Shown here piece after piece: positions 1 to 6,712 of a stretch of DNA of 11,655 nt. Every line of letters starts with the position of its first letter. The first letter of the stretch is position 1. This stretch comes from Thermoproteota archaeon (lineage in GTDB: Archaea > Thermoproteota > Methanomethylicia > Methanomethylicales > Methanomethylicaceae): positions 1 to 11,655 of the forward strand of contig JASFYK010000026.1 in assembly GCA_030055545.1 (NCBI GenBank), written 5' to 3'. The notes under the pieces were generated by a model. The model saw only the letters and a list, made by a program, of their open reading frames with translations, did no database searches and was not told the DNA's origin. Made by a program: the position numbers and the translations under genes.

Positions 1-397
1 ACTCGAGGTTGCACTCTTCGCAGTAGGGGCAGCCATCTGTTGCAAAGCCTATTGCCTTATAGTGCCCCCTCAAAAAAGCCTCGAGCTCCAGCCTGAGCAT
101 CAAGTCGTGGCAGAATAAGGAGAACTCCTTCAGGTCAGGGGGCGTCATCCTGACGAGGATTGCGTGCCTGTACTCGGCGAGGACCCTGCTGAACTCTTCC
201 GGAGTTGGCGCAAACGGTGGGCACGCCAGGGTCCTGCCATACCCATCGCAACCATACTGGCACTTCAGCCTCACCCAGTTCCCGACTACCACTTCTTCTG
301 GCTTGATTACCCTCGCGTCCTCTGCACCCAGTGACACTGCCACCCTGCACAGCTCAGCGAGCCTTTCTCCTTTCTCATCCTCGGGCAATGCAAGCAC
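1..397 (-). CDS. DUF2284 cysteine-rich putative metal-binding protein (5' part; C-terminus outside window)
   Basis: The minus strand encodes 132 residues that run off the left edge. Visible cysteines are C46 and C50 (KCQYGCDGYG), C59 in ACPPFAPTPEEF, and C123, C126 and C129 in GCPYCEEC. This arrangement (CxxxC, then CPPFAPTPEE, then a CxxCxxC near the middle) is that of the DUF2284 family, predicted metal or Fe-S binding proteins of unknown function common in anaerobes. No ATG lies near the expected N-terminus. I chose GTG at 397 because a TATA-like TTTAATTT sits about 26 nt upstream, the spacing for a leaderless transcript, and because family proteins begin with the helix seen at ERLAELCRVAVSLGA. 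A TTG at 388 is an alternative. The next gene on the same strand lies 182 bp upstream, so this gene probably has its own promoter. The family call is from memory of the pattern, and function is unknown. Confidence 0.8.
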   Translation of the reverse strand, partial: MLALPEDEKGERLAELCRVAVSLGAEDARVIKPEEVVVGNWVRLKCQYGCDGYGRTLACPPFAPTPEEFSRVLAEYRHAILVRMTPPDLKEFSLFCHDLMLRLELEAFLRGHYKAIGFATDGCPYCEECNLE

Positions 398-579
398 CTG
401 TATCCAACTCGCGTGCCACCAAATTAAACATTGGCTTTGAGAGAGGACATAGCAACTCAATGGTGGGAAAACTCGGGTTGCCCTCCCCTCTGCCAATCGG
501 CAACTATGATCTCGCCACCAAGGCCTATATTGACCGGGTTCGAGCGAAACCAGTCGGACCGTGGCGAATGCGGCACACG
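398..579. other. Intergenic gap of 182 bp with a small hairpin
   Basis: No convincing gene was found on either strand; open frames here are extensions of antisense frames from the flanking genes. The gap holds the TATA-like box of the downstream gene. It also holds a small dyad: TGCC at 491-494 pairs with GGCA at 499-502 around AATC, and alternatively GTTGCC at 477-482 pairs with GGCAAC at 499-504. No tRNA cloverleaf was found, although GGTTCGAG at 538-545 superficially resembles a T-arm. Confidence 0.4.
421..428 (-). promoter_or_regulatory. TATA-like box for the DUF2284 gene
   Basis: The minus strand reads TTTAATTT, centred about 26 nt upstream of the GTG at 397. That spacing would put the transcription start at or one base before the start codon, a leaderless mRNA. 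No Shine-Dalgarno sequence lies at the usual distance, which supports this reading. Confidence 0.5.
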
Positions 580-1581
580 TCAGGCGGGTCTTCCGACCAG
601 TATGTTATCCTTGACCCTCAGCAACCTCACGTCCAAGTTCTCCCCTACCACTTCGCGCCCCCCAACAACAGTGATAAGCCTAGTGCCGCCTGCATCCACT
701 GCGAGCATCTCGCCCTTGAGCCACCCAGGCCCTCCCACTCTTGTCCTTACTTTCTCCCCCCGCCTATACGGATTCCTCAACTCTCGCGTTTTCCTTATCC
801 CAAAGTCTGATGGATTCAGGATCAGCTTTACCCCGTGCTTGCCTTCCAGTTCTTTGAGGCGTTCGTAGAATGCGTACCAGCTGATGTACCTTATCCGCCG
901 GTCCTTCCTGCCGAACTTGTGCCTCTCGCACTTCTGTATGCCTAGAGGAGGCCACCTCTTCCCGGCCCCCAGGCTCTTTGCCCATGCGATCAAACCATCG
1001 AGCTCGCACGTGTTTATCGGGTTGACCCAGACTGGAGCTATCAGGATGTCGATCTCCGTGTTTTTGACGGCATATTCCGCCATCTCCATTACTCTAGCGG
1101 GGCTGTATGATCCGGTGCCAGAGAGGTCCCTCGCCAGGTCAGGGTTCAGTGCGTCAATAGACAGGTTGATCCTGGAGAGCCCTGCAGCCCCGAGATCGTC
1201 GAGGAGGCGCTCGTTCAGTAGATGACCGTGGGTCTGGATTGATACTACATCGACCCCTGAAATAGATGACAGCTCGTGGACCAGGTCGGATATCCTCGGG
1301 TAAGTTAGGGGATCCCCCACTGTGTCGATGTGGGCCTCGATGCCGTTCCCCTTCATGCCGGCTACTGACTTGAACCACTCAAGTAAGTGTTCGAGACCCA
1401 CGACATACTCTGCGTTCCTCATCGTGGATCGCGGACCCGCGTCGGTGGAACAGAATATGCAATTCAGCGGGCAAGCCGTGGAAGGCCTGACTTGTATCAC
1501 GTTCGTACCCCTGTCTATCAGGCCGAACGGGATTGCCCCTATCAGCGGCACGTCTTCAGGTACCCTGTATGTAGTTGCCAA
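580..1581 (-). CDS. Radical SAM Fe-S oxidoreductase, COG2100-like, with C-terminal TRAM-like domain
   Basis: A 333-residue protein with the radical SAM cluster motif CPLNCIFC (C37, C41, C44; CX3CX2C), which binds the 4Fe-4S cluster that cleaves S-adenosylmethionine. The segment before it (VPLIGAIPFGLIDRGTNVIQVRP) and the following IEAHIDTVGDPLTYP resemble the archaeal COG2100 group of uncharacterised Fe-S oxidoreductases. Residues about 279-330 (KVRTRVGGPGWLKGEMLAVD onward) look like the small beta-barrel TRAM domain, which binds RNA in other radical SAM enzymes, so an RNA-related substrate is possible but unproven. The start is TTG at 1581. An in-frame TAA at 1597-1599 lies five codons upstream, and the next Met is beyond the SAM motif, so TTG is the only start that keeps the conserved N-terminus. 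A GGGGGTGG Shine-Dalgarno (1589-1596) lies 7 nt upstream. The gene is divergent from the acyl-CoA synthetase gene. The exact reaction is unknown. Confidence 0.85.
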   Translation of the reverse strand: MATTYRVPEDVPLIGAIPFGLIDRGTNVIQVRPSTACPLNCIFCSTDAGPRSTMRNAEYVVGLEHLLEWFKSVAGMKGNGIEAHIDTVGDPLTYPRISDLVHELSSISGVDVVSIQTHGHLLNERLLDDLGAAGLSRINLSIDALNPDLARDLSGTGSYSPARVMEMAEYAVKNTEIDILIAPVWVNPINTCELDGLIAWAKSLGAGKRWPPLGIQKCERHKFGRKDRRIRYISWYAFYERLKELEGKHGVKLILNPSDFGIRKTRELRNPYRRGEKVRTRVGGPGWLKGEMLAVDAGGTRLITVVGGREVVGENLDVRLLRVKDNILVGRPA

Positions 1582-1588
1582 CTCCGTT

Positions 1589-1622
1589 CCACCCCCTTAC
1601 ACCACCAACAGCCTCCTATAAA
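1589..1622 (-). promoter_or_regulatory. TATA box and Shine-Dalgarno for the TTG-start radical SAM gene
   Basis: The minus strand carries TTTATAGG at 1615-1622 and a strong GGGGGTGG at 1589-1596. A start about 25 nt downstream of the TATA box would give a leader of roughly 14 nt that just includes the Shine-Dalgarno. This decides the unusual TTG start at 1581. Confidence 0.55.
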
Positions 1623-1659
1623 GGGATTTTTTATTGGCGGGCTGGATCTGGGCGTACAC

Positions 1660-1669
1660 TTTATTAGGC
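1660..1669 (+). promoter_or_regulatory. Candidate TATA box for the acyl-CoA synthetase gene
   Basis: TTTATTAGG on the plus strand predicts transcription from about 1690, with a short leader to the ATG at 1704 or 1716. A second AT-rich element, CCTAATATC at 1687-1695, would instead give a leaderless start at the ATG at 1716. The sequence does not decide between them. Confidence 0.35.
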
Positions 1670-1703
1670 TTATGTCCCGCTCTTATCCTAATATCTGTAC
1701 GAT

Positions 1704-3134
1704 ATGGTGTTTTCGATGAGCAGGCTGGATGTGATGTTCTCCCCAAGGAGCATTGCAGTCATCGGGGCGTCCAAGAACCCAAAGAAGATAGGCTACGAGC
1801 TCGTCAGCAACATACTGACAGGCGGATACGAAGGGAACCTCTACCCTGTCAACCCGGAGGGCGCGGATGTGATGGGGCTGAAGTCATACACATCCGTAAA
1901 GGAGATCCGTGGCGAGGTCGACCTGGCGGTGATAGCCGTGCCAGCCGCATATGTGCCGGACATACTCGATGAGTGCGGGCAGAAGGGAATCAAGGCAGCC
2001 CTGATAATCAGTTCTGGATTCAGGGAGGTCGGGAACATTGAGCTCGAGGAGAGACTCGTCCAGACTGCCAGGAGGTACGGTATGCGCATACTGGGCCCGA
2101 ACATTTTCGGGCTCTACTATGCCCCGTCCAGGATGAACGCCACCTTCGGCCTCTCCAGGGTATTCCCGGGGAAGATAGCTTTCGTGACGCAGAGCGGCGC
2201 CCTGGGCATCGCCATGATGGGGTGGACGAACCTATATAGGATCGGAGTCTCTGCCGTAGTCAGCATGGGGAACAAGGCTGACATCGAGGAGGCAGACGTC
2301 CTGGATTACTTTTCGGAGGACAGAAACACAAGGGCAGTCCTGATGTACATCGAGGGCGCCAAGGACGGGAGGCGGCTGCTCGAATCGATGCGAAGATCAA
2401 GCCTCAGCAAGCCGGTGATAGTGCTAAAGTCCGGAAGGACTGGCGCAGGCGCTTCTGCCGCCTCTTCCCATACGGGATCCCTGGCTGGTTCTGACGCAGT
2501 CTACGATGCTGCGTTTAGGCAGTGTGGCGCCCTCAGGGCGTCCGATCTTGCCCAAGCGTTCGACTGGGCGAAGCTGATGACCCTGCAGCCCCCCCCGATG
2601 AACGACAACTGCCTTATCATTACAAACGGCGGTGGAGTCGGCGTAATGGCTGCAGACGCATGCGAAGAGTCTGGCGTGCCGATCCGGCAGCTGCCAGACG
2701 ACCTCCAGCTGGAGTTCAAGCGACTCATGCCTGTATTCGGGAACTCGAAGAATCCCGTGGATCTGACAGGGCAGGCCTACGAGGAGAGTTATGCCAGGTC
2801 AGTCGAACTTGCCCTGAAAGACTCGCGTATAGGGTCCGTCATAGTGCTCTACTGCCAGACCGCGATCACTGATCCCGTATCCATAGCCAAAGCCATAGCA
2901 GACGGCTGCGAGGCGCACGGCTGTGAGAAAACCGTAGTGACCAGCTTCATCGGCGGCAGCCAGTGCAATGAGGCGATGCAGAAGCTAGATGAGCGCGGTG
3001 TGCCTTCTTACCCGATACCCGAGAGGGCAGTTTCAGCATTGGCAGCTTACTACAGGTGGCAAAGGTACAGGTTAAAAAAAGGGCGACCTAGTCCCACCAC
3101 TTCTTCTCAAGCGGCATCGCAAGTATCTCCTTGA
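1704..3134 (+). CDS. ADP-forming acyl-CoA (acetate-CoA) ligase, alpha subunit
   Basis: 476 residues. Known role of the family: acyl-CoA + ADP + phosphate gives free acid + CoA + ATP, the archaeal substrate-level phosphorylation step. Visible: CoA-binding Rossmann domain at about 8-130 (SPRSIAVIGASKNPKKIGYE; ILGPN at 129-133), succinyl-CoA-ligase-like domain with TQSGALG (162-168) and MGNKADIEEADVLDYFSED (188-206), and the phosphohistidine loop SHTGSLAGSD with H256. A third domain has TNGGGVGVMAAD (308-319). GPNIFG replaces the commoner GPNCLG or GPNSLG. Length fits a stand-alone alpha subunit; the ATP-grasp beta subunit is not here, and in some archaea it is encoded elsewhere. ATG at 1716 (MSRLDVMFSPRS), preceded by GGTG, is an equally good start. 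The last residues run antisense into the neighbouring gene; see the A7 finding. Substrate range cannot be read from the sequence. Confidence 0.9.
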   Translation: MVFSMSRLDVMFSPRSIAVIGASKNPKKIGYELVSNILTGGYEGNLYPVNPEGADVMGLKSYTSVKEIRGEVDLAVIAVPAAYVPDILDECGQKGIKAALIISSGFREVGNIELEERLVQTARRYGMRILGPNIFGLYYAPSRMNATFGLSRVFPGKIAFVTQSGALGIAMMGWTNLYRIGVSAVVSMGNKADIEEADVLDYFSEDRNTRAVLMYIEGAKDGRRLLESMRRSSLSKPVIVLKSGRTGAGASAASSHTGSLAGSDAVYDAAFRQCGALRASDLAQAFDWAKLMTLQPPPMNDNCLIITNGGGVGVMAADACEESGVPIRQLPDDLQLEFKRLMPVFGNSKNPVDLTGQAYEESYARSVELALKDSRIGSVIVLYCQTAITDPVSIAKAIADGCEAHGCEKTVVTSFIGGSQCNEAMQKLDERGVPSYPIPERAVSALAAYYRWQRYRLKKGRPSPTTSSQAASQVSP

Positions 3135-3702
3135 TCTCCAGCCGCTTGGTCTTATCTTTGGAGAAGACTGTTCCGGGGAAGGTGGATCTTAATACGATGG
3201 CGGTGTCCGCGCCGTCGCCGCTTCCCCCCACGCCTATTACGTCTTTGTATGGCTCCAGAACCCCGCACTCAACAGCGCAGAGGACGACCTCGACTGCGAC
3301 CTTCATCCCCTGACCGAAAGCGTAAAGGGTGTCCCTGAAGGTCTTCGTGGGTGTCGGGACATCCGCCTCGGATCCCTCGTACAGGGAACCGTGGAGTATG
3401 GATGGAGCGGAATCGAGCACTATGACACCTAGGTTTTCGAGCTCCTCCTTAGCATTCGAGTCCATGCAAGGCCACTCGAAGCCCATTTCCCTCCTGTACG
3501 GACCATCGGAAACGCAGACTATTCTGGCCTCGTCCCTGAGTGCCCTAGCGAACTCCAGAGCGGTCTTTCCGGTCGAGCTGGCGACCACAAGGTCCCTTAT
3601 GCCGCTCCGCTCGATGTGCTTTGTGACCGCTTCCACCACCAGATCCGTGTTATGCGGACCTGGTCTCTCGAAATAATACACCTCGCGCATCTTGAAAGTC
3701 AT
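3088..3702 (-). CDS. Free-standing pyruvate kinase C-terminal (alpha/beta) domain protein
   Basis: 204 residues from ATG at 3702. The sequence matches the archaeal group of single-domain proteins related to the PK_C domain, the allosteric C-terminal domain of pyruvate kinase: YYFERPGPHNTD near the N-terminus, LVVASSTGKTALEFARAL, FGQGMKVAVEV and VIGVGGSGDGADTAIVL. None of the catalytic TIM-barrel of pyruvate kinase is present, so it should not have kinase activity. In full pyruvate kinases this domain binds effectors, so a ligand-binding or regulatory role is inferred. The frame stays open to an ATG at 3780, but that longer start would place both TATA boxes of the divergent promoter inside the coding region, so I prefer 3702; ATG at 3690 (MREVYYFE) is also possible. 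It ends with TAG at 3088, overlapping the 3' end of the acyl-CoA synthetase gene by 47 bp tail-to-tail. The true function is unknown. Confidence 0.8.
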   Translation of the reverse strand: MTFKMREVYYFERPGPHNTDLVVEAVTKHIERSGIRDLVVASSTGKTALEFARALRDEARIVCVSDGPYRREMGFEWPCMDSNAKEELENLGVIVLDSAPSILHGSLYEGSEADVPTPTKTFRDTLYAFGQGMKVAVEVVLCAVECGVLEPYKDVIGVGGSGDGADTAIVLRSTFPGTVFSKDKTKRLEIKEILAMPLEKKWWD

Positions 3703-3733
3703 ACTGGTTCCCACTACAATTAGCCGTGTTGCC

Positions 3734-3741
3734 TTTTTAAA
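3734..3741 (-). promoter_or_regulatory. TATA-like box for the PK-like gene
   Basis: The minus strand reads TTTAAAAA followed by GGC. Transcription about 26 nt downstream (near 3711) would leave a leader of under 10 nt to the ATG at 3702. The symmetric box at 3761-3768 could also serve this direction with a longer leader. Confidence 0.4.
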
Positions 3742-3760
3742 TGGATCTTCTTCTAAAAGG

Positions 3761-3768
3761 TTATATAA
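3761..3768. promoter_or_regulatory. Symmetric TATA box (TTATATAA) upstream of the Lrp-type regulator
   Basis: TTATATAA is a perfect palindrome whose centre lies 25-26 nt before the GTG at 3790, predicting a leaderless transcript for the regulator. Because it is symmetric it could also fire toward the PK-like gene. Confidence 0.6.
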
Positions 3769-3771
3769 CAC

Positions 3772-3787
3772 CTTAAACACCGTTAAG
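3772..3787. promoter_or_regulatory. Candidate operator dyad CTTAA-N6-TTAAG
   Basis: CTTAA at 3772-3776 and TTAAG at 3783-3787 form a 5-bp dyad with a 6-nt spacer. It lies between the TATA box and the predicted transcription start of the Lrp-type gene. AT-rich dyads of about 15 bp are typical Lrp/AsnC sites, and this position would block transcription, so autorepression is a reasonable inference. A dyad this short can also arise by chance. Confidence 0.35.
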
Positions 3788-3789
3788 CA

Positions 3790-4227
3790 GTGCTGGATAT
3801 GTCTCTCGATGAACTTGACATGAAAATAATCAATACGCTGCAGAAGGACGCGAGCCTCTCGTACTCGGACCTTGCGCGGCAGCTCGGTCAGAACGAGTCT
3901 ACGATAAGGAAACGGGTACTGACCCTCAGGGAACGCGGTGTGATCAAGAAGTTCACCATAATAGTCGACAACCTCAAGATCGGATACAACACAATTGCAG
4001 TCGTGGGCTTTGATGTCGATCCGGGCATGCTCTTAATAACCGCACAGAAGCTGGCAGAGCTTGAGGAGGTCAGGTACGTGGCCACCTCGACCGGCGACCA
4101 CATGATTATGGCCGAGATCTGGGGCAGGGACGGGCGCGAACTAGCACAGACCCTCTCAAAGATAGGGTCGATACAAGGTATCAAGAGGATCTGCCCTTCG
4201 ATCCTGCTTGAAAAAGTAAAGGAATGA
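3790..4227 (+). CDS. Lrp/AsnC family transcriptional regulator
   Basis: 145 residues, the usual length for this family. Residues about 5-55 form the AsnC-type helix-turn-helix: LDELDMKIINTLQKDASLSY, then DLARQLGQNESTIRKRVLTL as the turn and recognition helix, then RGVIKK. Residues about 65-140 form the RAM effector-binding domain, with VRYVATSTGDHMIMAEIWGRD as its glycine-containing core. Family members bind AT-rich dyads as dimers or octamers and sense amino acids or other small molecules; the ligand here is unknown. GTG at 3790 was chosen because the TATA box lies 26 nt upstream (leaderless); ATG at 3799 (MSLDELD) is the alternative. The gene is divergent from the PK-like gene and convergent with copA. 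Likely targets are its own promoter and the PK-like gene, inferred only from the shared intergenic region. Confidence 0.92.
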   Translation: MLDMSLDELDMKIINTLQKDASLSYSDLARQLGQNESTIRKRVLTLRERGVIKKFTIIVDNLKIGYNTIAVVGFDVDPGMLLITAQKLAELEEVRYVATSTGDHMIMAEIWGRDGRELAQTLSKIGSIQGIKRICPSILLEKVKE

Positions 4228-4241
4228 CGGCTTTTCAATTG

Positions 4242-4247
4242 TTTTTT
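4242..4247 (+). terminator. T-tract after the Lrp-type gene
   Basis: A TTTTTT run begins 15 nt after the TGA at 4225-4227. It is flanked by CAATTG copies at 4236-4241 and 4251-4256 that can pair weakly. T-rich tracts are sufficient terminators in Archaea. Read on the other strand, T-rich sequence at 4210-4220 could stop copA transcription. Confidence 0.45.
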
Positions 4248-4278
4248 CCGCAATTGTCTGCGTCGTTTCTGCTTTCTA

Positions 4279-6624
4279 TCATTCTTTGTATCTCTTGAGC
4301 AGAAGCGAATTCGAGACGACAGAGACTGAGCTCAGGGACATCGCAAGGGCTGCTATCTCAGGCCTCAGAGTCAAGTATGGGTAAAGGATTCCCGCTGCAA
4401 TGGGTATGCCTGCAGAGTTGTAGGCAAGTGCCCAAAACATGTTCTGCTTGATCTTGCTCATGGTCTTTCTCCCCAGTCGGATTGCCGAAACCACGCCTGT
4501 CAAATCCTCCCTGGTCAGAATTATCCCGCCCGCCTCCTTCGCTATCTCGGTCCCGGTCCCAATCGCTATCCCCACATCAGCCTGTGTGAGTGCTGGTGCA
4601 TCGTTTATGCCATCGCCCACGAATGCGACTACCTTTCTCTCAGATTGGAGCCTTGAGATCGTCTGAGCTTTCTCTCCTGGGGAGACCTCAGCAAAGTACT
4701 TCTCAATACCGAGCTCTTTGCAGATCGCCTTTGCGACCCTCTCGTTGTCCCCGGTAAGCATGTAGACATCTAGCCCCTCTTTCCTGAGCCTTTCCACAGC
4801 CACCTTGGCATCCGGCTTTGGTTTGTCGATCATTGCTATTATCCCGACGACCTTCCTCCCGACTGCGAGTATCGATACCGTTTTGCCCTCCGATTCGAGC
4901 TTGGCGGCTGCCTCCTCTGCGTCATCCATCCTTATCCCAAGTCGATTCATCATCTTCCTGTTACCAATTGCCGCCTCTTTGCCGTCGACCCTGCCCCTGA
5001 TCCCCTCCCCGGGGAACGCCTCGAACTCCTTGAGATCATGATGCGAAAGACCAGCTGCCCTCTCAATCACCGCAGCAGCGAGCGGGTGCTCAGATCCGCC
5101 CTCGAGCGTAGCTGCAATCCTCAGGATCTCCTCCTCCCCGAACCCTGAGAGATCAACGATCTCAACTACTGAGGGCTTCCCGATAGTAAGGGTGCCAGTC
5201 TTGTCGAAGACGACTGTGTCGAGCTTCCGGACCGCCTCAAGGACCTCGCCACCCTTTATCAGGATGCCCATCTCAGCGCCCTTCCCGAGCCCCACCATAA
5301 TTGCCGTCGGGGTGGCAAGGCCGAGGGCGCAAGGGCACGATATCACAAGGACTGAAACGGCCATGAGCAACGAGAAACCGATCTCCATTCCCAACAAAAG
5401 CCATGCTACAAAAGTCAGTAGAGCGACTGCTACCACGGCAGGCACGAAGCGGGAGGCGACATAGTCTGCGAACCTCTGGATAGGCGCCTTCTTGGCCTGG
5501 GCCTCCTCCACGAAGCTGATTATCTGTGCCAGGAATGAGTCCCTGCCGACCCTCTCGACCCTCACCCTTATCATGCCCGTCCTGTTCATCGTCCCCCCGA
5601 TCACGGTGTCGCCTTCCGCCTTGTCGACCGGGACGCTCTCGCCAGTTACCATGGACTCGTCCACAGCTGCGCTGCCTGAGATTATTGTGCCGTCGGCAGG
5701 GATCGCCTCACCTGGTCTCACGACCACCTCGTCACCTAAAACGAGCTCTTCTACTGGAACTTTCTTCTCTTCGCCGTCCTTGACAACCGACGCGTACTTT
5801 GGCTGGAGCTCGATGAGCTTCCTTATTGAGAGGGAAGCCCTCGATTTTGCTGCGTCCTCAAGGTACCTCCCGAGCAGCACGAAAGTAATCAGCATTGCAG
5901 CCGCGTCATAATAAAGGTCCCCTGCTGCGAAGAAGGTGTTGTATATGCTGTAGATGTAGGCAGCAGAAGCCCCCAGCGCCACGAGCACATTCATGTCGGG
6001 CATTCCCCTCCTGAGGGATTTGTAAGATCCCGTGTAGAATGAGCTGCCCCCGACGACCAGGACAGAAGTCCCAAGCAAGAACAGGATGAGTGAGCGGTAT
6101 GGCAGATCCATCAAGAACATGCTGATGAAGAAGACCGGGACAGTCACGACAAGGCTGAAGAGGAACCTGTACCTGAACCTGCTTCCCTTGGTGGCAATGC
6201 TGCCATCCCTTATCATGGGGGTGTAACCGAGTTCTTTGATAGCGTCTCTAAGCTCTGTCGCCGTCACCACAGAAGGGAAGTATTCCACGATGACCAGCTT
6301 CGTTGCTAGGTTCGCGCTTACAGCCACAACACCGTCCTTTTCCAGCAGCCCCTCCTCAAGAGCCCTTATACACGATGCGCACCTCATGTCCTCGACGTAG
6401 AATGCGATCCTCTCGGCAACGGGCTTGTATCCCGCCTCCTCGATCGCCCCCTTGATTGAGCTGGAATTCGCCAGCGAGGGGTCATACTCGACTATTGCAG
6501 TCCCCGATCCGAAGCTGACCTCTGCCTTCTGCACCCCTTTCAGCGCAGCCAGAGACTTTTCGATGGTAAGCGCACACGTAGCGCAGTGCATCCCTTCGAT
6601 CCTGATCGACGCTTTCTTCCGCAT
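4279..6624 (-). CDS. copA: Copper-exporting P1B-type ATPase
   Basis: 781 residues; ATP-driven transport of monovalent copper (or silver) out of the cytoplasm across the membrane. Two N-terminal HMA metal-binding domains: GMHCATC (C14, C17) and DMRCASC (C82, C85), the second lacking the usual glycine of GMxCxxC. Transmembrane segments begin near 152. The actuator loop carries TGES (327-330). The transport motif is CPC (430-432), the phosphorylation site DKTGT (D474), the nucleotide domain SEHP (H513), and the hinge motifs MLTGDN (622-627) and VGDGINDAP (669-677). TM7 has YN (735-736) and TM8 has MSLSS (762-766). CPC, YN and MxxSS together are the P1B-1 Cu+ signature, so specificity is well supported. 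The ATG at 6624 is about 26 nt downstream of a TATA-like box, implying a leaderless mRNA. Divergent from a cysteine-rich Fe-S gene and convergent with the Lrp-type gene; no frameshift or missing motif. Confidence 0.97.
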   Translation of the reverse strand: MRKKASIRIEGMHCATCALTIEKSLAALKGVQKAEVSFGSGTAIVEYDPSLANSSSIKGAIEEAGYKPVAERIAFYVEDMRCASCIRALEEGLLEKDGVVAVSANLATKLVIVEYFPSVVTATELRDAIKELGYTPMIRDGSIATKGSRFRYRFLFSLVVTVPVFFISMFLMDLPYRSLILFLLGTSVLVVGGSSFYTGSYKSLRRGMPDMNVLVALGASAAYIYSIYNTFFAAGDLYYDAAAMLITFVLLGRYLEDAAKSRASLSIRKLIELQPKYASVVKDGEEKKVPVEELVLGDEVVVRPGEAIPADGTIISGSAAVDESMVTGESVPVDKAEGDTVIGGTMNRTGMIRVRVERVGRDSFLAQIISFVEEAQAKKAPIQRFADYVASRFVPAVVAVALLTFVAWLLLGMEIGFSLLMAVSVLVISCPCALGLATPTAIMVGLGKGAEMGILIKGGEVLEAVRKLDTVVFDKTGTLTIGKPSVVEIVDLSGFGEEEILRIAATLEGGSEHPLAAAVIERAAGLSHHDLKEFEAFPGEGIRGRVDGKEAAIGNRKMMNRLGIRMDDAEEAAAKLESEGKTVSILAVGRKVVGIIAMIDKPKPDAKVAVERLRKEGLDVYMLTGDNERVAKAICKELGIEKYFAEVSPGEKAQTISRLQSERKVVAFVGDGINDAPALTQADVGIAIGTGTEIAKEAGGIILTREDLTGVVSAIRLGRKTMSKIKQNMFWALAYNSAGIPIAAGILYPYLTLRPEIAALAMSLSSVSVVSNSLLLKRYKE

Positions 6625-6648
6625 GAGTGATCAATTGCAGTTTTTTCT

Positions 6649-6688
6649 ATTAAGCATTGTATGCCCCTTTCATAACCCAACGCTTAAT
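6649..6688. promoter_or_regulatory. Divergent copA / Fe-S gene promoter with mirror-image TATA boxes
   Basis: ATTAAGC at 6649-6655 and GCTTAAT at 6682-6688 form an exact 7-bp inverted repeat with a 26-nt spacer. The left arm, read on the minus strand, lies about 26 nt before the copA ATG at 6624. The right arm lies about 26 nt before the ATG at 6713. Each therefore looks like the TATA box of a leaderless gene. The spacer would hold the BRE elements of both promoters and is a natural place for a shared regulator, which could give co-regulation by metal. Confidence 0.5.
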
Positions 6689-6712
6689 TCCGACCGGAGA
6701 GGAATAAAGGGT

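Noticed and set aside
331..868. Two plus-strand open frames of 145-159 codons at the left of the window
   Set aside because: They are mostly antisense to the DUF2284 and radical SAM genes, are rich in Pro, Ser and Leu as expected of an antisense frame, and show no domain.
3703..3780. N-terminal extension of the PK-like protein to ATG at 3780
   Set aside because: The added 26 residues overlie two TATA boxes and have no counterpart in the family pattern, which begins close to MREVYYFE.
6425..6712. 96-codon N-terminal extension of the cysteine-rich Fe-S protein
   Set aside because: It is antisense to the first HMA domain of CopA. The ATG at 6713 has a well-placed TATA box and starts a plausible protein.
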